Source of the DNA: UBA4923 sp964486135 | GTDB taxonomy: Bacteria > Bacillota > Clostridia > Saccharofermentanales > DTU023 | Direction of reading: 5' to 3' | DNA: 36,287 bases | Assembly: GCA_964486135.1 (NCBI GenBank) | Contig: CAZAKT010000018.1 | Span: 1-36,287 of the forward strand | Program-made: the position numbers and the translations under genes | Shown here: positions 23,338 through 30,538 of the stretch, piece after piece | Numbering within the stretch: the first letter of the stretch is position 1 | Layout of the letters: every line of letters starts with the position of its first letter | Notes under the pieces: model-generated | The model's database searches: none | What the model saw: only the letters and a program-made list of their open reading frames with translations | What the model was told of the DNA's origin: nothing

Positions 23338-24009
23338 ATGGTTAAGCGGATTGTCATGCTGGGGCCGCCCGGGAGCGGCAAGGGGACCTGGTCCAAGATT
23401 CTTTCGGACTCCCTCTCGCTCCCGCACATCTCCTCCGGGGACTTGTTCCGGGAGGAGCTTGCCCAGGACAGTCCCCTGGGGCGGGAAATCCGTTCCTATA
23501 TCGAGTCGGGGGCCCTGGTGCCCGACGATGTGACGGTCCGCCTCGTCGGACAGGCCATCAGGGAAGGCCCAGGCCGGAAGGGTTTCATCCTGGACGGTTT
23601 CCCCAGGACCCTGGTTCAGGCCGAGGCCCTGGAGGCCATACTCGAAGAGGAAGGAACCGTGATTGACGCCGTCATCGAACTGGATATCCCGGAGGATATC
23701 CTGATCGAGCGGGCCCTGGCCCGCATGGTCTGTGTTGAGTGCGGCCAACCCTACCATGCCGTCGTCATGCGGCCGGTGACGGAGGGTGTCTGTGACCGCT
23801 GCGGCGGCAAGGTCATCCGCAGGAGCGACGACACGGCAGAAACCTTGAAGCAGCGTCTCAAGACCTATCATGAGCAGACCGAGCCTTTGGTCGGTTACTA
23901 CAGGGATAGGGGCAAGCTGGTTGTCTATTCGAGGACGCAACCGCCAGGTGTGGAATCCAAGAATGAGATGGCCGGCCTGCTGGGATTGCCTCCGGGCAGC
24001 GTGATTTGA
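23338..24009 (+). CDS. adk: adenylate kinase, zinc-lid type
   Basis: Interconverts ATP and AMP with two ADP. The P-loop GPPGSGKGT spans residues 9-17; the AMP-binding region has SSGDLFREE and DGFPRT. The LID contains C132xxC135 and C152xxC155, a structural zinc site common in Gram-positive enzymes. Length (223) is close to usual. The residue after the P-loop threonine is W18 where the family nearly always has Gln (GKGTQ), an odd substitution. The start is 3 bp after the secY stop and has no strong ribosome-binding site, so translation is probably coupled to secY. Confidence 0.97.
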   Translation: MVKRIVMLGPPGSGKGTWSKILSDSLSLPHISSGDLFREELAQDSPLGREIRSYIESGALVPDDVTVRLVGQAIREGPGRKGFILDGFPRTLVQAEALEAILEEEGTVIDAVIELDIPEDILIERALARMVCVECGQPYHAVVMRPVTEGVCDRCGGKVIRRSDDTAETLKQRLKTYHEQTEPLVGYYRDRGKLVVYSRTQPPGVESKNEMAGLLGLPPGSVI

Positions 24010-24056
24010 CAGGATAAGGCCTGTTGACTGGAATTTGAAAACATATTGAAGAGGAC

Positions 24057-24854
24057 ATGATCAAGCTCAAGTCAAAAGAAGCGATCGAGATTATGCGCCG
24101 GCCCGGCGCCGTAGTTGCGGCTGTCTTTGAAGCGATTGAGCCCCTTATGGTAGCAGGCGTAAGCACGGAGGAGATCGACCGGCTTGCCCACAAGGTCATT
24201 GTCGACGCGGGAGCCCTTCCTTCTTTCCTGGGCTATGACGGCCAGGGGCCGACCCCCTTCCCCGCGGCAACCTGCATCTCGCTCGACCATGAGGTGGTGC
24301 ACGGTTTCCCCGGCAAGGATAAGTTGCTCCGGGAGGGCATGCTTGTTTCCGTCGATGTCGGCGCCTACCTGGACGGCTACCACGGCGACGCCGCCCGTAC
24401 CTACATTGTCGGCCAGGTCCCCGACCGGGTCCGGCAACTGGTCCAGGTGACTGAGGAAGCCTTCTGGAAGGGGCTGGAAGAGGCCTATCCGGGCAGGCGG
24501 CTGGGTGATATCTCCGCTGCCGTCCAGGAGCACTGTGAGTCACACGGTTTTGGCGTCATCCGCGAGCTGACGGGGCATGGGATCGGACAGGATCTCCATG
24601 AGGCCCCCAACCTGCCCAATTACGGCAAAAGGGGAAGGGGCATCCGGCTGGCGGTTGGTATGACCCTGGCCCTGGAGCCTATGGTGACGCTTGGATCGCG
24701 GGAAATCGCCCTGGCCGCGAATGACTGGACCTTTGTGACCCGGGACGGGCAACCAGCGGCACATTATGAGAATACCTTTGCCATTACAGAGGAGGGACCC
24801 CTGGTCTTGACCCTAAGCGCGGACGGCCTTGAAAGCCGGCGGTCCGGGAGGTAG
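24057..24854 (+). CDS. map: type I methionine aminopeptidase
   Basis: Removes the initiator methionine from new proteins. The 265-residue sequence has the five metal ligands D100, D111, H174, E207 and E238 in the motifs DVGAYLDGYHGDAART, TGHGIG, ALEPM and HYENTFA, and the conserved histidine in HEVVHG. GAAGAGG lies directly before the ATG. The start follows adk by 47 bp. No SH3-like N-terminal extension is present. The C-terminus extends about 12 residues past the last family motif. Confidence 0.98.
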   Translation: MIKLKSKEAIEIMRRPGAVVAAVFEAIEPLMVAGVSTEEIDRLAHKVIVDAGALPSFLGYDGQGPTPFPAATCISLDHEVVHGFPGKDKLLREGMLVSVDVGAYLDGYHGDAARTYIVGQVPDRVRQLVQVTEEAFWKGLEEAYPGRRLGDISAAVQEHCESHGFGVIRELTGHGIGQDLHEAPNLPNYGKRGRGIRLAVGMTLALEPMVTLGSREIALAANDWTFVTRDGQPAAHYENTFAITEEGPLVLTLSADGLESRRSGR

Positions 24855-24859
24855 ATGAG

Positions 24860-25186
24860 GTGGACAGTAGAAGTGAACCGGCACTGCCTGACTTATTCAG
24901 TCCGGGAATGGTAGTCCTTTCCGTGAAAGGCCATGACCGGGGAAGGTACTATCTGGTCCTGGCGTCCAAGGGGGACAGGCGACTGCTTTTGGCGGATGGA
25001 CGCACCCGAGGCTACGTCGACGCCAAGCTGAAGAATACCAAGCATGTCCAGAAGCTGGGCCGGGCGGTCGAAGCCGGGGCCCTGGAAGATATTCTGAGTG
25101 GGGATCTTTGTGAGAGTGAGTTGAAGACCTTGATCAGGAAAATGATCGCCCAGTGGGCGGAGATCAAGGGCAGGGATATAGAGTGA
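24860..25186 (+). CDS. KOW domain RNA-binding protein
   Basis: A 108-residue protein with a KOW/L14e-like start: FSPGMVVLSVKGHDRGRYYLVLASKGDRRLLLADGR, followed by KLKNTKHVQKLG. Proteins of this type are encoded between map and infA in many Firmicutes and are presumed to bind rRNA or ribosomes; function is not established. It starts with GTG at 24860, with GGGAGG 8 nt upstream, and begins 5 bp after the map stop. The C-terminal third is charged and helical and lacks recognised motifs. Confidence 0.85.
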   Translation: MDSRSEPALPDLFSPGMVVLSVKGHDRGRYYLVLASKGDRRLLLADGRTRGYVDAKLKNTKHVQKLGRAVEAGALEDILSGDLCESELKTLIRKMIAQWAEIKGRDIE

Positions 25187-25210
25187 CGATTCAGGCGATC
25201 GGAGGAGAAG

Positions 25211-25429
25211 ATGCCTAAAGAAGAAGCAATTGAAGTTAAGGGAGTGGTCGTCGACACCATGCCAAACGCCGTCTTCCGGGTCCGCCTGGAGAATGGTTTT
25301 GAGGTGATCGCGCACATTTCCGGCAAGTTGCGTCAAAACTACATCAAGATTCTCAACGGTGATCACGTCACGGTCGAGCTGTCACCCTATGATTTGACGC
25401 GGGGCCGCATTATCTGGAGATCCAAGTAA
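25211..25429 (+). CDS. infA: translation initiation factor IF-1
   Basis: OB-fold factor that binds the A site of the 30S during initiation. All 72 residues match the family, including AIEVKGVVVDTMPNAVFRVRLENGFEVIAHISGKLRQNYIKIL and the closing LSPYDLTRGRIIWRSK. GGAGGAG precedes the ATG. It lies 24 bp after the KOW gene. Past its stop is a good promoter for the alpha part of the cluster. Confidence 0.99.
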   Translation: MPKEEAIEVKGVVVDTMPNAVFRVRLENGFEVIAHISGKLRQNYIKILNGDHVTVELSPYDLTRGRIIWRSK

Positions 25430-25433
25430 GATC

Positions 25434-25462
25434 TTGATTTTCAGAGGCGTGCGGGTTAAAAT
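25434..25462 (+). promoter_or_regulatory. promoter for the alpha operon (rpmJ onward)
   Basis: TTGATT (25434-25439), a 17-bp spacer and TAAAAT (25457-25462), in the infA-rpmJ gap. Four of six and five of six bases match the consensus. Transcription would start near 25469, exactly at the 5' arm of a hairpin (TGTGCG 25470-25475 with CGCACA 25488-25493, extended by two pairs past a bulge) that ends just before the rpmJ ribosome-binding site. Confidence 0.55.
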
Positions 25463-25507
25463 TATTAGCTGTGCGTCGGAATATGACCGCACAAAAGGAG
25501 AGGAACC

Positions 25508-25621
25508 ATGAAAGTTAGACCTTCGGTCAAGCCAATTTGCGAGAAGTGCCGTGTAATCAAGCGCCGTGGGCGTGTCATGGTGATCTGTAGCGATCCGAAG
25601 CACAAGCAAAGGCAAGGCTAG
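25508..25621 (+). CDS. rpmJ: 50S ribosomal protein L36
   Basis: A 37-residue late-assembly protein. It has the zinc ligands C11, C14, C27 and H32 of the zinc-containing form and the usual start MKVRPSVKPICEKC. AAGGAG lies 7 nt before the ATG. It is first in the alpha group and preceded by its own predicted promoter and a hairpin at the expected 5' end. A 116-bp spacer follows before rpsM, with a small AGGAGC-GTGGA-GCTCTT stem (25620-25636) and an A-rich stretch. Confidence 0.97.
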   Translation: MKVRPSVKPICEKCRVIKRRGRVMVICSDPKHKQRQG

Positions 25622-25737
25622 GAGCGTGGAGCTCTTGTTTGATAAAAAAAGAAATAGACAAGAACAGGCGAAATCCGGGACCAGGATCTCACTGCCTGTT
25701 GTAACCAATAAGTATGCGAGTAAATTGGAGGTAGCGC

Positions 25738-26106
25738 ATGGCACGTATTGCCGGGGTTGATTTGCCCAATAATAAACGCGTTGAGATCGGACTGACAGCC
25801 ATTTTTGGCATTGGCCGCACGAGCTCGAATAAAATTCTGGTGGCGGCGGAAGTTGATCCCGACACGCGCGTCCGTGATTTGACGGATGAGGAGATAACCC
25901 GCATCCGCGAGACAATTGAAGACCATTTCACGGTGGAGGGTGATCTGCGCCGGGAAACTGCCATGAATATCAAGCGCTTGGCGGAAATCGGCTGTTACCG
26001 CGGCCGGCGCCACCGGGTCGGCTTGCCCGTCCGGGGACAGCGGACGCGGACCAATGCCCGTACCCGCAAGGGACCCAAGCGCACTATGGCCAGGAAAAAG
26101 AGATAA
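25738..26106 (+). CDS. rpsM: 30S ribosomal protein S13
   Basis: Head protein contacting P-site tRNA and forming intersubunit bridges. The 122-residue sequence begins MARIAGVDLPNNKRVEIGLTAIFGIG and ends with the basic tail GQRTRTNARTRKGPKRTMARKKR. GGAGG lies upstream of the ATG. Normal in length. The 116-bp spacer before it could hold a regulatory site (S4 controls the alpha operon in E. coli), but no recognised pseudoknot was found. Confidence 0.99.
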   Translation: MARIAGVDLPNNKRVEIGLTAIFGIGRTSSNKILVAAEVDPDTRVRDLTDEEITRIRETIEDHFTVEGDLRRETAMNIKRLAEIGCYRGRRHRVGLPVRGQRTRTNARTRKGPKRTMARKKR

Positions 26107-26118
26107 GGGGGACGAACC

Positions 26119-26520
26119 ATGGCAACGAAAAAAGGTCGTCCGGTTGCCCGCACCAGAAGGCGGGACCGCAAAAATATCGAACGCGGAGCGGCTCATATCC
26201 ATTCGTCCTTCAACAACACCATTGTGACGATTACGGATCCCGCTGGCAACGTCATTTCCTGGTCGAGCGCCGGGGCCCAGGGCATGAAGGGTTCACGCAA
26301 GGGGACACCCTTTGCCGCCCAGCTGGCTGCCGAACAGGCGGCGAGAAAAGCCGTGGAGCATGGGATGAGAACGGTTGAGGTCTTCGTCCGCGGACCGGGA
26401 TCGGGCCGGGAATCGGCTATCCGGGCCCTGTCGACGGGCGGTCTTGAGATCGTCATGATCAAGGACGTGACACCCATCCCGCATAACGGCTGCCGGCCGC
26501 CCAAGCGCAGAAGAGTCTAA
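26119..26520 (+). CDS. rpsK: 30S ribosomal protein S11
   Basis: Platform protein near the E site. The 133-residue protein has AHIHSSFNNTIVTITDPAGNVISWSSAG, GSRKGTPFAAQLAAEQAA and the closing DVTPIPHNGCRPPKRRRV, all standard. AGGGGGAC precedes the ATG. It is 12 bp after rpsM and 16 bp before rpsD. Confidence 0.99.
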   Translation: MATKKGRPVARTRRRDRKNIERGAAHIHSSFNNTIVTITDPAGNVISWSSAGAQGMKGSRKGTPFAAQLAAEQAARKAVEHGMRTVEVFVRGPGSGRESAIRALSTGGLEIVMIKDVTPIPHNGCRPPKRRRV

Positions 26521-26536
26521 GAGGAGAGCAAGTTAT

Positions 26537-27118
26537 ATGGCTAAAGACAGATCGCCCATCCTGAAACGCAGCCGGTCATTGGAAGTGCCGCCTCAGATGC
26601 TGGGTATAAATAAGAAATCAAAGCGGAACCCGAAACAATCCCGCCGCAAAGAGGGCGAATACGGGCGCCAGCTCCGGGCCAAGCAGTCGGTCAAGTTTGT
26701 CTATGGAGTCCTGGAAAAACAATTCCGCAACACCTATGACCGGGCCAGCAAGATGCCCGGCAAGAGCGGTGAAAACCTGCTGAAGCTGCTGGAGCTCAGA
26801 CTTGACAATGTCGTCTACCGGATGGGTTTTACGGCGACCCGGGCCCAGGCCCGCCAGCTGGTCAACCACGGCCACTTCAATATCAACGGCCGCCGGGCCA
26901 GCATTCCTTCCATGAATGTCTCGCCTGGTGACGAAATAGCCGTCCGTGAGAATTCGCGTCAAGTCAAGGTTTTCGATGAACTGCCGAACACGATCGTCCC
27001 CAACTGGTTGACCTTTGAAGCCGACCAGCTGAAGGGTACGGTCCTGAGGGTGCCGGAACGGGATGAGATTGATCTCGATGTCGAGGAAACACTTATCGTC
27101 GAGCTCTACTCCAAGTAA
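26537..27118 (+). CDS. rpsD: 30S ribosomal protein S4, cysteine-free form
   Basis: Nucleates 16S assembly and controls decoding accuracy. The S4 RNA-binding domain is at about 85-150 (LLELRLDNVVYRMGFTATRAQARQLVNHGHFNINGRR). The N-terminal region lacks the zinc-binding cysteines of the common form and has instead MAKDRSPILKRSRSLEVPP, then KRNPKQSRRKEGEYGRQLRAKQ, a known zinc-independent variant. Length 193 is slightly below the usual 200-208. AGAGGAG precedes the ATG. It precedes rpoA by 37 bp. Confidence 0.98.
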   Translation: MAKDRSPILKRSRSLEVPPQMLGINKKSKRNPKQSRRKEGEYGRQLRAKQSVKFVYGVLEKQFRNTYDRASKMPGKSGENLLKLLELRLDNVVYRMGFTATRAQARQLVNHGHFNINGRRASIPSMNVSPGDEIAVRENSRQVKVFDELPNTIVPNWLTFEADQLKGTVLRVPERDEIDLDVEETLIVELYSK

Positions 27119-27155
27119 TGGATCCGAAAGCCCTTCAAGAGACAAGGAGATTGCC

Positions 27156-28121
27156 ATGATCGAACTGCAAAACGCGACCAATACGAGCATTGAATATAAA
27201 TCCTACTCAGAGGACGAGACCTATGGCCTTTTCGTCGCGGAGCCGCTTGAGCGCGGTTACGGTACGACGCTTGGCAATGCGCTCCGGCGCATCCTTCTGT
27301 CGTCACTTCCTGGTTGCGCCGCCACCTCTGTCAGGATCGAGGGGATCTTCCAGGAATACTCGACGGTGCCCGGTGTTATTGAGGATGTCACTGAGATTCT
27401 CCTGAACATCAAGGATATCCGGGCCCGCCTCCACGTAGAGGGTCCCAAGACGGTCTTCATCAACAAGGAAGCCGGCTTCAAGGGTCCGGTCCGCGCCGGT
27501 GAATTCAACCAGAGCGACGAACTGGAAATTGTGAATCCGGACCAGATCATCGCCCACATGAATGGGGATGGGCCGCTCTTCATGGGCCTGACCTTCAACG
27601 TGGGTGTCGGTTACAAGAGCGCCGACCAGAACAAGGAGATGAACGCCCCCATTGGTGTCATCCCCATGGACTCCATTTTTACGCCTGTACGCAAGGTCAA
27701 TTTCCAGGTGGAGGACACCCGGGTCGGCCAGATCACGGACTACGACAAACTGTCGCTGGAAATCTGGACGGATGGCACGATTACGGCAGAGGAGGCCCTG
27801 GTCAAAGCGGCGGAAATCCTGATCGACCACCTCAATCTCTTCCTGTCCATGACCCATGATAAAAATGTTCCAGGTGAGGAGCCGCTGGTCATCGAAGAAG
27901 AGGAAAAGAGCATCTACGACGCGCCGATCGAGGACTTGAAGTTTTCAACCAGGATCTTCAACTCCCTGAAACGGGCGGACATCCATACGGTCGCTGACCT
28001 GGTGGCCAGGTCACGGGAGGACCTTATGAAAGTCCGGAACCTGGGGGCTACCTCGCTCGATGAGTTGGTTGAGAAACTGGGAGCCCACGGCCTGGAACTG
28101 GCCGATCCCGATCAGTCATAA
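27156..28121 (+). CDS. rpoA: RNA polymerase subunit alpha
   Basis: Assembly platform of RNA polymerase; its C-terminal domain binds UP elements and activators. The ATG at 27156 has AAGGAG upstream and gives 321 residues; a longer frame from 27063 runs back into rpsD. The N-terminal domain is typical (PLERGYGTTLGNALRRILLSSLPG). In the C-terminal domain R266 and N269, matching E. coli R265 and N268, are kept. The loop normally reading NLG(R/K)KS is NLGATS here (A298, T299), so the lysine equivalent to E. coli K298, a DNA-backbone contact, is absent. This may alter UP-element use. Confidence 0.98.
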   Translation: MIELQNATNTSIEYKSYSEDETYGLFVAEPLERGYGTTLGNALRRILLSSLPGCAATSVRIEGIFQEYSTVPGVIEDVTEILLNIKDIRARLHVEGPKTVFINKEAGFKGPVRAGEFNQSDELEIVNPDQIIAHMNGDGPLFMGLTFNVGVGYKSADQNKEMNAPIGVIPMDSIFTPVRKVNFQVEDTRVGQITDYDKLSLEIWTDGTITAEEALVKAAEILIDHLNLFLSMTHDKNVPGEEPLVIEEEEKSIYDAPIEDLKFSTRIFNSLKRADIHTVADLVARSREDLMKVRNLGATSLDELVEKLGAHGLELADPDQS

Positions 28122-28151
28122 AGAGAAATTGTGTAAAAGGAGTGCATTACC

Positions 28152-28679
28152 ATGCCCGGATATAGAAAACTTGGACGCGAATCCGCAGCCAGAAAGGCCA
28201 TATTGAGGAACCTGGTCACGACCCTGATCGTGGAAGGCAAGGTGACGACGACCGAGACGAGGGCCAAGGAAGCCGCCCGCCTGGCCGAGAAGATGATCAC
28301 CCTGGCAGTCAAGGAGCATAATAACTTCACGACACGCCAGATCATGGTCTCAGGCGCCAAGCTGGACGACAAGGGACGTAAGGTCCTCCGGACGGCCACC
28401 TCAAAGAATGACCGCGTCTACGATGTGGTAGAGCGGGAGCGGAAGACAAAGACGGTACAGGTCGATATGCCTTCACGGCTGGCGGCCCGCCGGAAGCTTA
28501 TGGCCTTCATGGTCGAGACGCACGACCAGAAAGGTAGGCGGGTCAATACGGTCAACTACCTTTTCAATACGGTTGCCCCCCGCTACATCACGCGTAACGG
28601 CGGCTATACACGCCTGACCAAGCTGGGACCCCGCCGGGGCGACGCCGCTCCCATGGCTATCCTGGAGCTGGTAGACTAA
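28152..28679 (+). CDS. rplQ: 50S ribosomal protein L17, long form
   Basis: Lies near the tunnel exit. The N-terminal half is typical (MPGYRKLGRESAARKAILRNLVTTLIVEGKVTTTETRAKE), as is the C-terminus (NGGYTRLTKLGPRRGDAAPMAILELV). At 175 residues it is about 55 longer than the 113-120 of Bacillus and E. coli, through an insertion between residues about 60 and 120 that is rich in Lys/Arg. Similar long L17 proteins occur in some Clostridia as I remember them, so this is probably lineage-specific. AAAAGGAG precedes the ATG. It ends the superoperon and is followed by a strong terminator. Confidence 0.97.
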   Translation: MPGYRKLGRESAARKAILRNLVTTLIVEGKVTTTETRAKEAARLAEKMITLAVKEHNNFTTRQIMVSGAKLDDKGRKVLRTATSKNDRVYDVVERERKTKTVQVDMPSRLAARRKLMAFMVETHDQKGRRVNTVNYLFNTVAPRYITRNGGYTRLTKLGPRRGDAAPMAILELVD

Positions 28680-28706
28680 GACAAGCCGGTCTTTCGGTAC
28701 AAAGGC

Positions 28707-28748
28707 AGGGACTTCCCGCGTGCTTCGCCAGGGGAAGTCCTTTTTATT
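28707..28748 (+). terminator. intrinsic terminator after rplQ
   Basis: A 9-bp perfect stem GGACTTCCC (28709-28717) with GGGAAGTCC (28732-28740), extended by G-U and A-T pairs, a 14-nt loop, then CTTTTTATTT-type T-run. It closes the ribosomal superoperon, or attenuates transcription into ecfA, whose start is 18 bp past the T-run. Confidence 0.85.
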
Positions 28749-28757
28749 TGGTAAAAT
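28749..28757 (+). promoter_or_regulatory. possible extended -10 promoter of ecfA
   Basis: TGGTAAAAT fits the TGn-TATAAT pattern at five of six core bases and begins directly after the terminator T-run. A start near 28764 would leave only about 2 nt before the ATG at 28766, a leaderless mRNA. No -35 is seen. Speculative. Confidence 0.2.
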
Positions 28758-28765
28758 GGGGCAGG

Positions 28766-30538
28766 ATGTCGGGTAAGGTGATTGAGTTTCGAGATGTTTC
28801 CTTCAGCTATGGGGCCCTGCAGGGACAAGCGTCTGTGCGGGCTGTCTCCCGGCTTTCTTTTTCTGTCGAAAAAGCTTCCCATATTGCCCTGATCGGCCGC
28901 AACGGTTCAGGGAAGTCAACCATAGCCCGCCTTATGAATGGACTCCTCCTGCCCGATGAGGGGGAGGTATGGGTCGACGGCAAACTGACGGCCGACGAAG
29001 CCGCCCTCTATGAGATCAGGCGACAATGCGGCATGGTATTCCAGAACCCGGACAATCAGATCATAGGCACCACGGTCAAGGACGATATCACCTTTGGACC
29101 CTCCAACCTGGGTCTGCCCCGGGAGGAAATCTTCCGGCGGCTGGACCAGGCCCTGGTCGTGACCGGCCTGTCCGACTTGAGGGACAGGTCGCCTCACGAG
29201 TTGTCAGGGGGGCAAAAACAAAAATTGGCCCTGGCTTCAGTCCTGGCCATGCGACCCGACTGTATCATCCTGGACGAGGCCACCTCCATGCTGGACCCGG
29301 CCGCCCGGTCCGAGATCAGGGACTTGATCTCGGAGCTGAGGCAGAGCTTTGGCCTGACCGTCATCCAGATCACCCATCATATGGAGGAGGCCCTCCTCGC
29401 CGACTATGTTTACGTCATAAGTGACGGTGCTATCGCCTTTGAGGGGATTCCCGCCCGGGTCTTCGACCAGGTTGACAGGCTTAGGGGGGAAGGGATGGCC
29501 GTGCCCTCCCATCTTGAAATCGCCCAGACCGTCAGCCGGGCCACGGGGCTTCCCTATGACCCAGAAGAGCTCATAAACTTCGATGGGGCGGTTGACTACG
29601 TAAGGAGCGCCCTTGCCGGCCGCCGTCCGGCAAAAGCACCTGCCCCTGTACCTGAAGAGTTTGAAGGGACAGGAGGGGACCGCTCCCCGGTCATCGTGGT
29701 CAATGGGCTGTCCTATGCCTATGATTCAGAGACGGGCAGACCCCTTCCCGCCCTGGAGGATATCAGCCTGACTGTTGAGGGAGGGGAGGTCCTGGGTATA
29801 GCGGGCCACACGGGCTCGGGCAAGTCGACCCTGATCCAGCACCTCAACGGCCTCATCCCGTCCGAGGCAGGGACCGTTCTTGTATTAGGCCGGGACCTGT
29901 CACAAAGGAAGGTTATCCGGGATATCCGCCGCCAGGTCGGTCTCCTCTTCCAATATCCCGAGGACCAGCTCTTCGAGGAGACGGTCGCGCTCGATATTGC
30001 CTTCGCCCCCAAACAGCAGAAAAAGACTCCCCAGGAGGTTGAGCGGGCGGTTCTTCGGGCCGCTGACCGTCTGGGCATTACCGGGATCCTGGACCGGTCC
30101 CCTTTCGAATTATCCGGCGGCCAGCGCCGACGTGCGGCCATTGCCGGCGTCCTGGCCGCGGAACCGGATATCGTCATACTGGATGAGCCGGCGGCAGGCC
30201 TGGACCCGGCAGCCTGCGAGGAGCTATTCGCCGATCTCCTGACCCTGTCTGCCGAGGGGGCCACCCTGATCATCGTCTCGCATGACATGGAGACCCTGTC
30301 CCGGATTGCCAACCGTCTGGTCATTTTGAAGGAGGGCCGGGTCGCTGGCCTGGGAAGCCCGGCTGAAATTACGGAAGAGACTTCCTTCTTGGAGGAGGTC
30401 CATTTGGAGATGCCGGCGCCCCGGCGCTTCCTCAAGGCCCTGTCTGATCTCTTCCCTGAGCTCGACACGGCCCGTTTCAGTGTGGCGGACGCCGCAGGAG
30501 CCCTCCTGGCGGCGGCGGGGGTGAAGGCCCATGCGTAA
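28766..30538 (+). CDS. fused ECF transporter ATPase (EcfA1-EcfA2)
   Basis: Energy-coupling ATPase of an ECF vitamin importer, with both ABC domains in one 590-residue chain. Domain 1: Walker A GRNGSGKST 44-52, signature LSGGQ 146-150, Walker B CIILDEA 166-172 followed by TSMLDP, as in EcfA1. Domain 2: Walker A GHTGSGKST 347-355, signature LSGGQ 449-453, Walker B IVILDEP 469-475, as in EcfA2. Both catalytic sites appear intact. A linker of about 40 residues (about 280-315, Pro/Ala-rich) joins them. In Bacillus and most Firmicutes these are two genes at this same position after rplQ. The frame is continuous. The start at 28766 is chosen over a TTG at 28748. The last codons overlap ecfT by 8 bp. 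Confidence 0.95.
   Translation: MSGKVIEFRDVSFSYGALQGQASVRAVSRLSFSVEKASHIALIGRNGSGKSTIARLMNGLLLPDEGEVWVDGKLTADEAALYEIRRQCGMVFQNPDNQIIGTTVKDDITFGPSNLGLPREEIFRRLDQALVVTGLSDLRDRSPHELSGGQKQKLALASVLAMRPDCIILDEATSMLDPAARSEIRDLISELRQSFGLTVIQITHHMEEALLADYVYVISDGAIAFEGIPARVFDQVDRLRGEGMAVPSHLEIAQTVSRATGLPYDPEELINFDGAVDYVRSALAGRRPAKAPAPVPEEFEGTGGDRSPVIVVNGLSYAYDSETGRPLPALEDISLTVEGGEVLGIAGHTGSGKSTLIQHLNGLIPSEAGTVLVLGRDLSQRKVIRDIRRQVGLLFQYPEDQLFEETVALDIAFAPKQQKKTPQEVERAVLRAADRLGITGILDRSPFELSGGQRRRAAIAGVLAAEPDIVILDEPAAGLDPAACEELFADLLTLSAEGATLIIVSHDMETLSRIANRLVILKEGRVAGLGSPAEITEETSFLEEVHLEMPAPRRFLKALSDLFPELDTARFSVADAAGALLAAAGVKAHA

Noticed and set aside
24024..24029. TTGACT before map as a -35 element
   Set aside because: The only AT-rich hexamers downstream are 12-14 bp away, and a proper spacing would put the transcript start inside map.
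25622..25737. An S4-binding pseudoknot or extra promoter between rpmJ and rpsM
   Set aside because: A small stem and an A-rich stretch are visible, but no pseudoknot pairing could be identified. The best promoter-like pair (TTGTAA and TAAATT) would start at or inside rpsM.
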